Shown here in pieces: positions 8,770 through 16,002 of a DNA stretch of 64,000 nt. A program made the translations under genes and the position numbers. Origin of the DNA: Paraburkholderia aromaticivorans (GTDB lineage Bacteria > Pseudomonadota > Gammaproteobacteria > Burkholderiales > Burkholderiaceae); the NCBI RefSeq assembly GCF_002278075.1, contig NZ_CP022990.1, positions 1,178,001-1,242,000 of the forward strand, in the 5' to 3' direction. Under the pieces are notes generated by a model, which saw nothing but the letters and a program-made list of their open reading frames with translations, ran no database searches and was not told the DNA's origin. How positions within the stretch are numbered: position 1 is the stretch's first letter; every line of letters begins with the position of its first letter.

Positions 8770-9956
8770 ATACATCTGAAACCGACGCCCCTGCACGCGT
8801 CGCACCCAGTTCGCCGGCACGCCGTGCCGAGGTCCGCGACCATGCGCGCAGAAACGCCGCCCCGAGACGTGAAACGCGCATCGCGTTCTTCGGTTTCTAT
8901 GGACGGCACAATTTCGGCGACGATCTGTTCGGCTACCTACTGCAGTCGATGTCGATCAGGACACCGGGGATTCTCCCGCTGATCGTCGGCGCATCGCCCG
9001 CGCAGGAATTGACGCATCTGTTCCATTTGCCGGTTGCAAGAGCGTTGTGGACGCGGCCAGGGATAATGGGCGCGGCGGCCCGCTCCGTGACCTATGTGGC
9101 CGCTCTGTTGCGCGCGAGAGCTGCGGTGTTCGGCGGCGGCTCGTTATTCGGCGCCAATGCTTCGCTGTCGTTCGCGAAGCTGATCGTCAACGCGGGGCGG
9201 CGGTTCAACAGGCCCGTCGCCGCAGTCGGCGTGTCGGTCGGGCCGTTCGCGACAGCTGAGCGGCGCCACGCGTTTACCGGCGTGCTCAGGGCGTTGCCCT
9301 GCATAGCGGTTCGCGATGAAGCATCGGTTCGCGCGGTTGCGGACGCGACAGGCTCGGCGCCCGCCAACCTCAAGGATCTGGCTTTCGCACTGCCGGCACT
9401 CTACACGCCGAAGCGCAGGGCGCACGATCGGCGCACGCTGGTGGTGTCCATTCATCTGCGGCAATACATGGACGCGGTGCTGGCCGTGCTGGCCGACGTC
9501 GACAGCCGGCGCCTCGTCGACGAAGTGCTGTTCGTCTCGCTGGACGACGAGAGCGTTGCGGTCACGGGCGACATTGCCCGCCTGTTCTCGCCATCGAACG
9601 TCGCGGTGAGCCGCTTTCAATACGGCGATTCGATTACCGAGGTGGTCGATCTGCTGGCGGCCGCGGCGTGCGTCGTCACCTCGAAGCTGCACGGTGCGAT
9701 CGTCAGTTTCGTGTACGACGTCCCGGTCCTGCTGTTCTGCTATCAACGCAAGTGCGCGGAATTCCTGCTGGACAACGGACTGCCTGGGCCCAAAGAGCCA
9801 CAGCCGTCCGACGAGGTCTGCATCGCGCACGTCAGCGCGCTTCTCTCGCCTACCGCTCGCGAGAGAAGCTATTCGAACGCCGCCTGGCACCTCGATCAAT
9901 TCACGCGGTTCATTGCCGGCATTGGCGGGGTTGAAACACCATCTGGCGCGCGTTGA
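8766..9956 (+). CDS. Polysaccharide pyruvyl transferase family protein
   Basis: 396 aa. After a basic, low-complexity N-terminal extension of about 35 residues, the core begins RIAFFGFYGRHNFGDDLFG, the N-x-G-D signature of the CsaB/WcaK-like pyruvyl-transferase family. Further hallmarks are VFGGGSLFG and, near the C-terminus, TSKLHGAIVSFVYDVPVL (S-x-R/K-L-H). Such enzymes transfer pyruvate from phosphoenolpyruvate to make ketal groups on repeat-unit sugars. ATG 8766 overlaps the GT4 stop. It is the last gene of the operon and implies an acidic, pyruvylated polymer. A mannosyl-type acceptor cannot be confirmed from sequence. Confidence 0.87.
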   Translation: MNTSETDAPARVAPSSPARRAEVRDHARRNAAPRRETRIAFFGFYGRHNFGDDLFGYLLQSMSIRTPGILPLIVGASPAQELTHLFHLPVARALWTRPGIMGAAARSVTYVAALLRARAAVFGGGSLFGANASLSFAKLIVNAGRRFNRPVAAVGVSVGPFATAERRHAFTGVLRALPCIAVRDEASVRAVADATGSAPANLKDLAFALPALYTPKRRAHDRRTLVVSIHLRQYMDAVLAVLADVDSRRLVDEVLFVSLDDESVAVTGDIARLFSPSNVAVSRFQYGDSITEVVDLLAAAACVVTSKLHGAIVSFVYDVPVLLFCYQRKCAEFLLDNGLPGPKEPQPSDEVCIAHVSALLSPTARERSYSNAAWHLDQFTRFIAGIGGVETPSGAR

Positions 9957-10072
9957 GCGCGCACGCAACGCAGTGAGGTCGCGAACGCGGCCCGCACTGC
10001 GCGGCCGACGTTGCCGGAAGCCACGGCGGCCTGCCACGTTGCCACGTCGACAGGCCTCCCACGCGGAGTCGA

Positions 10073-10954
10073 TTAAATCTGCAGTTCCGGCATGCGACTC
10101 GCGAGATATTCGCTGAAGTCCGACGACACTTCGGGATGGCGCAGCGCGAACTCCACCGTCGCCTTCAGGTAGCCGAGCTTGCTTCCGCAATCGAAACGCG
10201 TGCCGCTATACCGATAGGCCAGCACCTGTTCGTCGGCGAGTAGCGACTGGATCGCATCGGTGAGTTGCAGCTCGCCGCCGCTGCCCGGCCGCAATGCGCG
10301 CAGATGCTTGAAGATCCTCGGCTTGAGGACATAGCGGCCGACCACGCCGAAACGGGACGGCGCGTCCGCGGGCGCCGGCTTCTCGACGATGCCCGACAAT
10401 TTGAAAATATCCTCTTCCCATTGTTTGCCGTCGATCACGCCATAAGACTTCGACTCGTCCGGCGCGATCTCTTCGACACCGAGCACCGAGGTATGGTAAT
10501 GATCGAACACGTCGATCATCTGCCGCAGCACAGGCGGCCGCCCGTCCAATAGGTCATCGGCCAGCACGACGGCAAACGGACTGTCGCCGACGAGCTTTTC
10601 CGCGCACAACACCGCATGGCCCAAGCCCAGCGCTTCGGCCTGGCGAACATAGAAACAGTCCACATGGCTCGGCTTGATGCTGCGTACCAGCGAAAGTAGC
10701 TTCTCCTTTCCTCGTGCTTCGAGTTCGGCCTCGATCTCGTACGACTTGTCGAAATGATCCTCGATGGCCCGTTTGCTGCGTCCCGTCACGAAGATCATTT
10801 CAGTGATGCCGGCCGCGATCGCTTCTTCGACCGCGTACTGGATCAGCGGCTTATCGACAATCGGCAGCATTTCTTTCGGACTTGCTTTGGTCGCCGGAAG
10901 AAAGCGGGTACCGAGCCCCGCAACCGGAAAGACGGCTTTCGTTACATTAAGCAT
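10073..10954 (-). CDS. galU: UTP--glucose-1-phosphate uridylyltransferase
   Basis: 293 aa, normal for GalU. N-terminal KAVFPVAGLGTRFLPATKAS with following PKEMLPIVDKP is the nucleotide-binding and catalytic signature; ADDLLDG and GVVGRYVLKP are further GalU blocks. It makes UDP-glucose from UTP and glucose-1-phosphate, the precursor of UDP-galactose and UDP-glucuronate for exopolysaccharide. It is convergent with the exopolysaccharide operon (116 bp apart), so separately transcribed but functionally linked. No clear intrinsic terminator was seen between the two. Confidence 0.96.
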   Translation of the reverse strand: MLNVTKAVFPVAGLGTRFLPATKASPKEMLPIVDKPLIQYAVEEAIAAGITEMIFVTGRSKRAIEDHFDKSYEIEAELEARGKEKLLSLVRSIKPSHVDCFYVRQAEALGLGHAVLCAEKLVGDSPFAVVLADDLLDGRPPVLRQMIDVFDHYHTSVLGVEEIAPDESKSYGVIDGKQWEEDIFKLSGIVEKPAPADAPSRFGVVGRYVLKPRIFKHLRALRPGSGGELQLTDAIQSLLADEQVLAYRYSGTRFDCGSKLGYLKATVEFALRHPEVSSDFSEYLASRMPELQI

Positions 10955-11380
10955 AGGACTTGAATCTCGCGCGTGGAATGACCGGGTATTTATATGGCAT
11001 TACCGGTGTCTGAATCGCAAAAAGAACCTGCCCGCCCAAATCCACCGACGAGCAGGTTTAACCGAGGTTGAAAGGGTTCACCGAGAGCAGAGAAGCCCGA
11101 AACAAGTATCGTCTTCCAATAGTCGATCCGGCTAACCGTTTGTCTGATCAGGCTTATCAAATGACGGAACGCTACAGCAATGTGATTGACCGGCGTGACC
11201 CCGTCGCTATTCCCGCGCGATCACTTACAAAAAAATACGACGGATCGTCCCTATAGGCGGATTGAATCAAGGTTTTGTCAGAATTGGGAAAACCGCAATC
11301 AGTAAACTGATAAACGGAATCTGTCGCGTGATGAATAAGCGGCGGCGGACCCTTTCAACTCTCCCGGACGAAAAACCCAA
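10955..11380. other. Intergenic region between galU and the FlhD-like gene
   Basis: About 425 bp that must hold the divergent promoters of galU (leftward) and the FlhD-like gene (rightward). A weak inverted repeat (GAACCTGC at 11025 and GCAGGTT at 11053) lies near the galU side. The base composition drops somewhat towards 11150-11340. No ORF in it looks coding and no recognisable riboswitch or operator was found. Confidence 0.5.
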
Positions 11381-11614
11381 TTGGCCAAGAATTCAGACAG
11401 CCTGCAGGCAATCGCCGCATTCAACCAATCGTATCTGCTGCTCGCGCAGCGGATGCTTAAGGAAAACAGAGAGCAGGCAAAACGCGCGCTCGGCGTCTCA
11501 GACTCGATGGCAACCCGGATCAGTTCGCTGACACCGGCCGAAATCGAGGTCCTCTCCGATAGCTCGGAACTGATCTGTCAATTCAGATTCGACGCGGCGC
11601 CGAGCCGGGCGTGA
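11381..11614 (+). CDS. Short FlhD-like transcriptional regulator paralogue
   Basis: 77 aa with a TTG start; a stop codon lies upstream in frame at 11336 and there is no ATG or GTG between, so TTG 11381 is the only reasonable start. Residues 12-70 (FNQSYLLLAQRML ... SDSMATRISSLTPAEI ... LICQFRFDA) line up with the flagellar master regulator FlhD (NLSYLLLAQR, MA.....LT, L.C.FRFD). FlhD normally needs FlhC to bind DNA and is about 100-115 aa; this copy is shorter and no flhC or flagellar gene is near. It is probably a diverged paralogue acting alone or modulating the real FlhDC. Homology is clear by eye; function is inferred. Confidence 0.7.
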   Translation: MAKNSDSLQAIAAFNQSYLLLAQRMLKENREQAKRALGVSDSMATRISSLTPAEIEVLSDSSELICQFRFDAAPSRA

Positions 11615-11853
11615 CGCCTGCGCGCGCTTCAAACGCGCGGTGAGGTGGTTTCCGAACCCTCACAGGCGCCGAAGCTACCCCTATCACCGCTTCTCCGGGC
11701 AGCAGTCGCCCTGCCAGGGACAGCCGGTGAGTAAGGATTCCCTGACCCAGAGTTCAGCATCTACCGCTCACATTTTCTTGATCCCCTGACTGCACGGCGA
11801 AAACTGGCCGCATACGATGAACGCACATCGATTGCTTTCATCCAGGTGTTGCC

Positions 11854-12162
11854 ATGGTTCCGTATCTGTCCGAGAGAGAAAATTCAATCGAGCACATCAA
11901 CGCGATGTGCTTACGCCTCTTCGACCAGTGGTGCGAATCCCGCAGCATCGCGCCGCTGACGTATCTATTGCGAGGCTGGCCGATCCTCGACAGCGAGCCT
12001 GACACCCTGCGTCGTCTTAACACTGCTCTACGCGAGTTCAGACGGCAACATCCGCACGATTCCAGCGATGCCTCATTTCAGGAGGTGTGCGAGCTATCCG
12101 ATTGTGTCGAGGACCTGCTGATCCTCTCGTCGCTGCCAACGTGGCTGACGAGCGGCCTGTAG
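11854..12162 (+). CDS. Small conserved protein of a 'WCESRS' family, copy 1
   Basis: 102 aa, no signal peptide or membrane span; likely a soluble cytoplasmic protein. It is clearly related to the protein at 18370-18711: both share L-F-D-x-W-C-E-S-R-S-x-x-P-L-x-Y-L-L-x-x-W-P followed by R-L-x-x-x-L-R-E-x-R. I know no function for this family. It lies 240 bp after the FlhD-like gene and 61 bp before a transposase-derived gene on the same strand. The ATG at 11854 precedes the conserved block by about 18 residues. Confidence 0.6.
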   Translation: MVPYLSERENSIEHINAMCLRLFDQWCESRSIAPLTYLLRGWPILDSEPDTLRRLNTALREFRRQHPHDSSDASFQEVCELSDCVEDLLILSSLPTWLTSGL

Positions 12163-12223
12163 CGGCACCGGCGGCACCGGCGACACCCGGGCTCGCCCGA
12201 AGCAATGGGTAGGGGAGGACAGC

Positions 12224-13075
12224 GTGCATTTCGACGAAATCAGTGACGAAGAGTGGCTGCTGCTCGCGCCCATCCTCGCGGACCCGCCCATCCATCACCG
12301 GCAGCGCGGCCGGCCTCGCGCGCAGGTTCGCGTCGTGGCGAACGCCGTGCTGTGGGTGCTGACGACCGGCGAATCCTGGTCGATGTTGCCGAACCACTAT
12401 CCGTCGGCGCCGACCTGCCGCCACCGTTTCGAGGCCTGGCGTTCGAGCGGTGCCCTGGCGCAGATGTACCGGATTCTTTCGAACGGTGGCCGCAGGTTCC
12501 AGTGCGGTCCGCAATTTACCCTTGAGCGCCGCGCGGCCCCGGCGTACCGCGTCGATCGCCAGACTCGCGATGACGGTCTTCGCCGGGTGCTGTGGAGCGA
12601 ACAGGCGGCATGGCAGACACCGCGCGAGACATGGCAGTCGTCCCACACTGCCGATACGTTCAGGCATATCGCGCGGCAACTCCCGAATTCCGCGAATGCC
12701 GGGGAACCCGTTCCTGAGCGCGTCGAATCCCGCGCGCCGGTGACAACCCTGCGCTGCGTTCAACTGCCGCCCTCACCATGGAGCGGCCTCGCGTCGAAAG
12801 GCCCGGTCGAATCCGACCCGCGTGGCTATGTCATCCACGTGTGCGCCGATCCGCTGGCAAACGCCCGTTTCCGCGGGCGGGCCGAGATCGTGCGTGATGG
12901 AAGGCGAGTCGCTCGTTCCGGGCTGATCGGTCCGGGCTTCGAAGACCACGAGACGGCACGGCAATACGCGCTCGAATGGGCGCGGCGATGGATCGATGAG
13001 GAAAACGGCGAAAATGGGGACGACGCTGCCGAAGCGACTAACGGAGTTCAGCAACCCAAGAAGCGCTCCGGGTAA
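12224..13075 (+). CDS. Transposase N-domain (DUF4096-like) protein with a Burkholderia-type C-terminal domain
   Basis: 283 aa, GTG start with a strong ribosome binding site (GGGGAGG 9 nt upstream). Residues 1-95 match the IS5/IS4-type transposase N-terminal DNA-binding region: SDEEWLLLAPIL, RGRPRAQVRVVANAVLWVL, SWSMLPNHYPSAPTCRHRF. After that there is no DDE catalytic domain. Instead a linker leads to a C-terminal block (about 200-265) with YVIHVCADPLANARFRGRAE and RQYALEWARRWID, which resembles a short domain frequent in Burkholderia hypothetical proteins. So this is not an active transposase; it looks like an exapted DNA-binding protein. No IS ends were found around it. Confidence 0.65.
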   Translation: MHFDEISDEEWLLLAPILADPPIHHRQRGRPRAQVRVVANAVLWVLTTGESWSMLPNHYPSAPTCRHRFEAWRSSGALAQMYRILSNGGRRFQCGPQFTLERRAAPAYRVDRQTRDDGLRRVLWSEQAAWQTPRETWQSSHTADTFRHIARQLPNSANAGEPVPERVESRAPVTTLRCVQLPPSPWSGLASKGPVESDPRGYVIHVCADPLANARFRGRAEIVRDGRRVARSGLIGPGFEDHETARQYALEWARRWIDEENGENGDDAAEATNGVQQPKKRSG

Positions 13076-13079
13076 GCCC

Positions 13080-13116
13080 CTCATCGACACGCCGGATGCC
13101 CCGGCGCGTCGATGAG
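13080..13116. terminator. Hairpin between convergent genes
   Basis: A 16-bp inverted repeat with one mismatch: arm 13080-13095 (begins CTCATCGAC), 5-nt loop, arm 13101-13116 (ends GTCGATGAG). It sits exactly between the stop of the rightward gene at 13075 and the stop of the leftward gene at 13117. There is no T-run, so it may be a weak bidirectional terminator or 3'-end stabiliser. Confidence 0.55.
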
Positions 13117-13326
13117 TCAATGCACCACGCCGAAAATCGCCTTGACACCCTCCGCGGGCGTCAATCCCACGTCGAAATAACCTTCCAGCCTCAAGGCGGT
13201 CGCGTCGTCGAGGATGAATGGCGGCCGGATGAAACCGGTCGCGAAGGCGTGGTCGTACCATTCGCTCAACCACGCGCGCAACGCTGCTTCATGCGCCGAC
13301 AGTGTCCCCAGGTTGTCTCTGTTCAT
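13117..13326 (-). CDS. Small hypothetical protein (69 aa)
   Basis: 69 aa, preceded by a good AAGGAG ribosome binding site (8-9 nt before ATG 13326). Sequence is compact and acidic to neutral, with AWLSEWYDHAFATGF and a C-terminal LTPAEGVKAIFGVVH; no membrane span. I do not recognise a family. It lies 30 bp downstream of another small gene (13357-13605) on the same strand, so the pair is likely one transcript. The codon use and Shine-Dalgarno sequence make it a believable gene. Confidence 0.55.
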   Translation of the reverse strand: MNRDNLGTLSAHEAALRAWLSEWYDHAFATGFIRPPFILDDATALRLEGYFDVGLTPAEGVKAIFGVVH

Positions 13327-13356
13327 CGACGACTCCTTTGTCCGGCCCCGTTCGTA

Positions 13357-13605
13357 TCATCCCGCGAGCGGCTCGAAGCTCATTCTGCACAGGTTCTCCG
13401 CCGGCGGAAATACGTGCCACGTACCGTCGACGTGCCGATAAAAGAACAGCAGGATCGGTCCATCCGGCCGCCTGATTTCGACACAGACCCGGCAAGTCAG
13501 ACCGTCCGTCGAACCGTGCAGCGCGAGCACGCGCACCGGAAGCGCGCCCGCCGTCGCCCATAATTTCGCGCGCAGTCCGCGTAGTGAGCTTTTCGTCGCA
13601 TCCAC
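13357..13605 (-). CDS. Small hypothetical protein (82 aa)
   Basis: 82 aa, basic N-terminus (MDATKSSLRGLRAKLW) followed by a likely beta-rich body with CRVCVEIRRPDGPILLFFYRHVDGTWHVFPPAENLC. The spacing of aromatic and polar residues suggests a small folded domain. No family recognised. First of two small leftward genes; a GGGGGC stretch lies about 10 nt before the ATG. Moderately confident that it is expressed, no function proposed. Confidence 0.5.
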   Translation of the reverse strand: MDATKSSLRGLRAKLWATAGALPVRVLALHGSTDGLTCRVCVEIRRPDGPILLFFYRHVDGTWHVFPPAENLCRMSFEPLAG

Positions 13606-13742
13606 ATCTGCCCCCGCACATCAGGTTCCCATTTGACAATCGTGGGACAACAGCGGGGATTCATCAGTCAGCGGCACCGGATTGTTGATTCGGGAAGCGC
13701 TGCTTCGCGCCTCAGGATTTCCCTACCGGCACCGGAACTCCG

Positions 13743-14375
13743 TCACTCCGTCACCAGACCGTGCCTGATCGCATAGCGGATCAGCTCGGCGTTGTTGTTG
13801 AGACCGAGCTTCTGCATGAGGCGCATCTTGTGGGTGCTGATCGTCTTGGCGCTGAGCGAACACGACTCGGCGATCTCGTTGATGCTTTGACCGGCTGCCA
13901 GCATCCGCAACACCTGGAATTCACGGTCGGACAACACTTCATGCGGCGGCGCGTCGCCGGAATGGGTTTCGAAGACCATGGCATCGACCAGTTTCGGGTC
14001 GATGAACCGCCCGCCTCCCGCCAGCTTGCGGATCGCCGCAAGCAGCACGTCCAGATCGCTGTCTTTCGTCACATAGCCCGTCGCGCCCGCGCGCAGCGCG
14101 CGTGATACGACCTGAGCCTCGTTGTGGATGCTCAGCACGAGAATAGGCAAGGACGGCTGTTCGGCGCGCACGCGCCGGATCAGATCGACTCCGCTGATGC
14201 CGGGCATGGTCATGTCCAGCAGCACGAGATCGAAGCGCCGCGCGCGCAGCCGATCGAGCACTTCCGACCCTTGCGCGGCCTCGGCGGCGACCACGATATC
14301 CGTGGTCGTCGCGAGAATCTGTTTCAGGCCGCCACGCACCACGGCGTGATCATCAGCAATGAGGACGTCGATCAT
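13743..14375 (-). CDS. NarL/FixJ-family response regulator (REC-LuxR HTH)
   Basis: 210 aa from ATG 14375 (MIDVLIADDHAVVRGG), which has a GGGG-type ribosome binding site; the frame is open to 14435 but those residues are not part of the fold. The receiver has the acidic pocket (ADDH), phospho-acceptor Asp in LVLLDMTMPG and the conserved Lys in VTKDSD. The C-terminal LuxR HTH is intact (LSDREFQVLRMLAAGQS ... IAESCSLSAKTISTHKMRLMQKL). It overlaps the 3' end of the kinase gene by 23 nt, so it is translationally coupled and is the likely output of that kinase pair. Confidence 0.92.
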   Translation of the reverse strand: MIDVLIADDHAVVRGGLKQILATTTDIVVAAEAAQGSEVLDRLRARRFDLVLLDMTMPGISGVDLIRRVRAEQPSLPILVLSIHNEAQVVSRALRAGATGYVTKDSDLDVLLAAIRKLAGGGRFIDPKLVDAMVFETHSGDAPPHEVLSDREFQVLRMLAAGQSINEIAESCSLSAKTISTHKMRLMQKLGLNNNAELIRYAIRHGLVTE

Positions 14376-16002
14376 TTTCTGCCCCGCCTGTGAGCGGAAT
14401 GTGAATGGAAATAGCGGTGCCCATGCCTTGTGCACTGTCGATAGTCATCGCGCCGCCGATCAGGCGGGCGCGCTCCTGCATGCCGAGCAGTCCGTAGGAA
14501 TAACCCGTACGCGCCACGGCTGGATCGAAACCGCAGCCGTCGTCGCTCACGTGGAGATCGAGCGCGCTCGCCGTTCTAGTCAGAGTCACGTCGGCGCGCG
14601 TCGCTTGCGCGTGGCGCCCGACGTTGGTGAGCGAGGCCTGCACGATACGGAACACGGCTGTGGCGCTAGCCTCCGGCAGCACCGGCTCGCCCCCGTTGAT
14701 ATGCAACTGGCAAGGAATGCCATGGCGCCGCATGAAGTCTTCGACCAGCCATTCCAGTGCCGACACGACCCCATAGTTCAGCGCTACCGGCCGCAAATGG
14801 TTCGCGACGTTGCGGACCATCCAGATCGTCCTTTCAACGAGTTCGCGCATGTCGTCGGCTTTGCGCATTGCGTCCGGATCCGTGCCGAGACGCATTTTCA
14901 GCAGGGAGACGTCCATTTTCAGCGCGGTCAGCAATTGGCCGAGTTCATCGTGAATCTCCATGGCGATGCGCTTGCGCTCTTCCTCGCGAATCGCCTCCAT
15001 ATACGCGGACAACTCGCGCAACTGATTGCGCGATTCGAACAACTCCTGCTCGATACGCTTGCGCGACGTGATGTCGCTCAGACCGACGTAGATCGCCGGG
15101 GCGTCGGCGAAGGTCGCCACGCGTGCGGTCGCCATGGCCCAGAACCGCGAGCCGTCGGCTCGCCGCATATGGACTTCGCTGTTGTTGAAACTGCCCTCGG
15201 TGCACAGATGCGACACGAGCCGGTCACGGTCGGCGGCATCCACATAGAAATCGACGATATTGGACAACGTGCCCACGCCCGCATCGAGACCGACCAGTTT
15301 TCGCAACGGTTCGTTCGCATACAGGATGACGCCATCGGGCATCGACGTGATGCACAGCGCAATCGGGCTGGTTTCGACGATCGAGCGAAAGCGCCCTTCG
15401 CTCGCCAGCAGCTTCGCTTCCGCCCGGCGCCGCTCGTCGACCTGGGCGGACAGCCTCGCATTGGACTCCTCGAGTTGCCGCGTGCGTTGCTCGACCTTTG
15501 CCTCGAGTGCGTCGCGCGCGCGCGACAATTCGGCCTCGGCCTGGAGGCGCACCGCCACCTCGTTCAGAAGCTGGCGGTTCTGCGCGACCAGTTGCCGGTG
15601 CATCACCCGCAAGGCGAGATGAGTCTCGATGCGCGCCATCATTTCGTTGACACGGACGGGCTTGGCCACGTAGTCGACGCCCCCGGCCGAGAAACCCTCG
15701 ACCATGTCTTCCGCGCCCGTCAAAGACGTCATGAAGATGACCGCGATATCGCGGGTACGCGGGTCCGCCTTGAGTCGGCGGCAAGTCTCGAAGCCGTCGA
15801 TACCCGGCATCTTCACATCGAGCAGGATCAGGTCGGGCGCGGAAAACAGCGCGCGCTCCAGCGCCTCTTCGCCGTCGAGCGCGATGAGCACCCGATAGCC
15901 CCGGTCCGTCAGGGTTTCGACGACCACGCCGAAATTCGCCGGCGTGTCGTCGGCGATGAGGATGGTCGGGCGTTCGCGGGAGTCCGGGTTGGGCTCGTTC
16001 AT
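14353..16002 (-). CDS. REC-PAS-HisKA_3 sensor histidine kinase
   Basis: 549 aa, soluble. Order: receiver at about 12-130 (LIADDTPANFGVV, phospho-acceptor in DLILLDVKMPG), coiled coil 140-200, PAS 205-320 (FRSIVETSPIALCITSMPDG), then a NarX/DegS-type HisKA_3 domain with H-box RKRIAMEIHDELGQLLTALK and HATPase_c (LHVSDDGCGFD, YGLLGMQERARLIGG). It has no membrane span, so its receiver probably takes phosphate from the neighbouring membrane hybrid kinase. It overlaps that gene (ATGA at 15999) and the response regulator at its 3' end. Together they read as a multi-step phosphorelay. Confidence 0.92.
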   Translation of the reverse strand: MNEPNPDSRERPTILIADDTPANFGVVVETLTDRGYRVLIALDGEEALERALFSAPDLILLDVKMPGIDGFETCRRLKADPRTRDIAVIFMTSLTGAEDMVEGFSAGGVDYVAKPVRVNEMMARIETHLALRVMHRQLVAQNRQLLNEVAVRLQAEAELSRARDALEAKVEQRTRQLEESNARLSAQVDERRRAEAKLLASEGRFRSIVETSPIALCITSMPDGVILYANEPLRKLVGLDAGVGTLSNIVDFYVDAADRDRLVSHLCTEGSFNNSEVHMRRADGSRFWAMATARVATFADAPAIYVGLSDITSRKRIEQELFESRNQLRELSAYMEAIREEERKRIAMEIHDELGQLLTALKMDVSLLKMRLGTDPDAMRKADDMRELVERTIWMVRNVANHLRPVALNYGVVSALEWLVEDFMRRHGIPCQLHINGGEPVLPEASATAVFRIVQASLTNVGRHAQATRADVTLTRTASALDLHVSDDGCGFDPAVARTGYSYGLLGMQERARLIGGAMTIDSAQGMGTAISIHIPLTGGAENDRRPHC

